Shown: piece by piece, positions 6,988 to 8,147 of the stretch
Numbering within the stretch: the first letter of the stretch is position 1
Layout of the letters: every line of letters begins with the position of its first letter
DNA from: an uncultured Clostridia bacterium
Lineage (GTDB): Bacteria > Bacillota > Clostridia > Oscillospirales > Ruminococcaceae
DNA length: 8,147 nucleotides
Assembly (NCBI GenBank): GCA_947584825.1
Contig: CANPWR010000062.1
Location: 1 to 8,147, forward strand
Direction: 5' to 3'
Notes under the pieces: model-generated
Databases searched by the model: none
What the model saw: the letters and a program-made list of their open reading frames with translations, nothing else
What the model was told of the DNA's origin: nothing
Program-made: the position numbers and the translations under genes

Positions 6988-8147
6988 ATGAAAACATCAG
7001 CAGAGTTATGGTATAATAAATGGGCGGAAGACTGGAACGAAGCACTTCCTGTCGGAAACGGAAGAATCGGTGGAATGGTGTATGGCAATCCGTATTATGA
7101 CACTATTTCACTTAACGAGGATTCAATATGGTCAGGTGGATATAGAGAAAGGAATAATAAGTCTGCACTTAAAAATCTTCAAAAGGTAAGGGAGCTTTTG
7201 TTTGAGGAGAAGATTTCTGAGGCAGAGGAGATAGTGCATGATGCATTCTGCGGAACTCCTATAAATCAGCGTCATTATATGCCGCTTGGAGATTTTATAA
7301 TAGACCAAAGAGGTTTGGGGGATATACAGAATTTTAAAAGAAGTTTAGACCTAGAAACCGCTGTGCAGTCTGTTAATTTTACTTCAAACGGAATAAAATA
7401 CACTCGTGAGGTTATAGCGTCTTATCCTGAAAATGTTCTGGCTGTCAATATAAGGGCTGATAAAAAGGATAGCATTAATATTCGCATACATATTGACGGC
7501 AGAGATGATTACTTTGATAATAACTCTCCTATTTCAGATGATGAGATTTTTTATTACGGCGGAATGGGCGGAGAGGACGGAATTAATTTCGCGTCTTATA
7601 TTAAGGTTATTCCGATTTCGGGAACAGTTAAACGCTGGGGAAGTTACATAAATGCTGAGGGATGCGACGAAGTAACTATTTTAATTTCCTGCCAGACAAG
7701 CTATAGATATGAGAACTACAAAAAAGAGGCGAAAACTGATATTGAAAAGGCTTCAAAGCTGTCATTCTCTGATTTAAAAGAACGTCATATAAAGGACTAT
7801 AAAAAGTATTATGACAGGGTAAAAATAGAACTTGAGGATAACAGTGAGGGTAAGTCGGCTCTTCCGACTGATGAACGTCTTGAAAATGTTAAAAACGGAG
7901 GCAAGGACAACAAGCTAATTGAGCTTTATTATAACTTTGCACGATATTTAATGATTGCAGGCAGCCGTGAGGGTACGCTTCCTTTAAATCTTCAGGGTAT
8001 ATGGAACAAGGATATGTGGCCTGCATGGGGTTGTAAGTTTACGATAAATATAAATACAGAGATGAACTATTGGCCTGCTGAAACGGCAGGATTATCAGAG
8101 CTGATAACTCCGCTTTTTGACATCATAGAGAAAATGAGTCCAAACGG
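6988..8147 (+). CDS. GH95-family alpha-L-fucosidase-like glycoside hydrolase (5' part, runs off the window)
   Basis: The first 386 codons are present and open to the window edge; GH95 proteins usually have about 750-800 residues. The N-terminus ELWYNKWAEDWNEALPVGNG (6-25), then SLNEDSIWSGG (41-51) and HYMPLGDF (96-103), are hallmarks of the GH95 N-terminal beta-sandwich domain. Helices from about 255 lead into the (alpha/alpha)6 barrel, beginning with LYYNFARYLMIAGSREG, then LPLNLQGIWN (331-340), and TININTEMNYWPAE (352-365). The Asn-Ile-Asn at 354-356 corresponds by motif to the two catalytic-site asparagines (N421, N423) of Bifidobacterium bifidum AfcA; the general-acid Glu and the paired Asp would lie beyond the window. 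There is no signal peptide, so the enzyme is probably cytoplasmic. GH95 enzymes release alpha-1,2-linked L-fucose; some act on L-galactose. AAAGG (6971-6975) lies 12 nt before the ATG. It has its own promoter and follows a terminator. Confidence 0.93.
   Translation, partial: MKTSAELWYNKWAEDWNEALPVGNGRIGGMVYGNPYYDTISLNEDSIWSGGYRERNNKSALKNLQKVRELLFEEKISEAEEIVHDAFCGTPINQRHYMPLGDFIIDQRGLGDIQNFKRSLDLETAVQSVNFTSNGIKYTREVIASYPENVLAVNIRADKKDSINIRIHIDGRDDYFDNNSPISDDEIFYYGGMGGEDGINFASYIKVIPISGTVKRWGSYINAEGCDEVTILISCQTSYRYENYKKEAKTDIEKASKLSFSDLKERHIKDYKKYYDRVKIELEDNSEGKSALPTDERLENVKNGGKDNKLIELYYNFARYLMIAGSREGTLPLNLQGIWNKDMWPAWGCKFTININTEMNYWPAETAGLSELITPLFDIIEKMSPN

Noticed and set aside
6980..6991. Four-codon open frame (Met-Ile-Leu-stop) whose TGA overlaps the GH95 start (ATGA)
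   Set aside because: AAAGG is only 4 nt before this ATG. It could couple translation, but a three-residue frame arises easily by chance and nothing else supports it.
1..8147. CRISPR arrays, tRNA or rRNA genes, insertion sequences, phage or attachment sites
   Set aside because: I saw no regularly spaced repeats, no transposase or integrase coding, and no recognisable RNA gene. The window is coding on one strand, apart from the 189-nt gap at 6799-6987.

Overview
The window looks like chromosome of a low-GC Gram-positive bacterium of the Clostridia, probably a gut-type Oscillospiraceae/Ruminococcus-like organism. The reasons are the AT-rich coding sequence, strong AGGAGG-type ribosome binding sites, tight gene packing, and protein families typical of Firmicutes. 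The genus assignment is inference; no rRNA or other marker gene is present.

Region 1 (2-6798) is one tightly packed plus-strand block, probably a single operon already running when the window opens. It begins with the last 20 codons of a MalG-type sugar ABC permease (2-64). Next is a secreted, membrane-anchored protein with a beta-propeller (NHL-like) domain, TPR repeats and a C-terminal membrane helix (108-1736). It is followed by a YIP1-family polytopic membrane protein (1738-2367), a large exported protein of the DUF5696 type with a TIM-barrel-like C-terminal half (2382-4754), a MalF/UgpA-type permease (4754-5740) and a MalG/UgpE-type permease (5752-6798). Gaps are 1 to 43 nt, and one junction is a TAATG overlap. 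A clear intrinsic terminator (6821-6850) closes the block.

Region 2 (6851-8147) is a new transcription unit. A good sigma-A-like promoter with an extended -10 (6913-6942) precedes a GH95-family alpha-L-fucosidase-like gene (6988 onward). That gene is cut by the window edge and has no signal peptide, so its product is probably cytoplasmic.

Working model (inference): the permeases import oligosaccharides, and the DUF5696, NHL/TPR and YIP1 proteins form an uncharacterised membrane or surface assembly that handles or senses glycan and is co-expressed with the transporter. The GH95 enzyme would release fucose, or a similar L-sugar, from imported oligosaccharide inside the cell. No solute-binding protein and no ABC ATPase lies in the window. 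The most interesting part is the three-gene NHL-TPR / YIP1 / DUF5696 module between permease genes, because its function is unknown.
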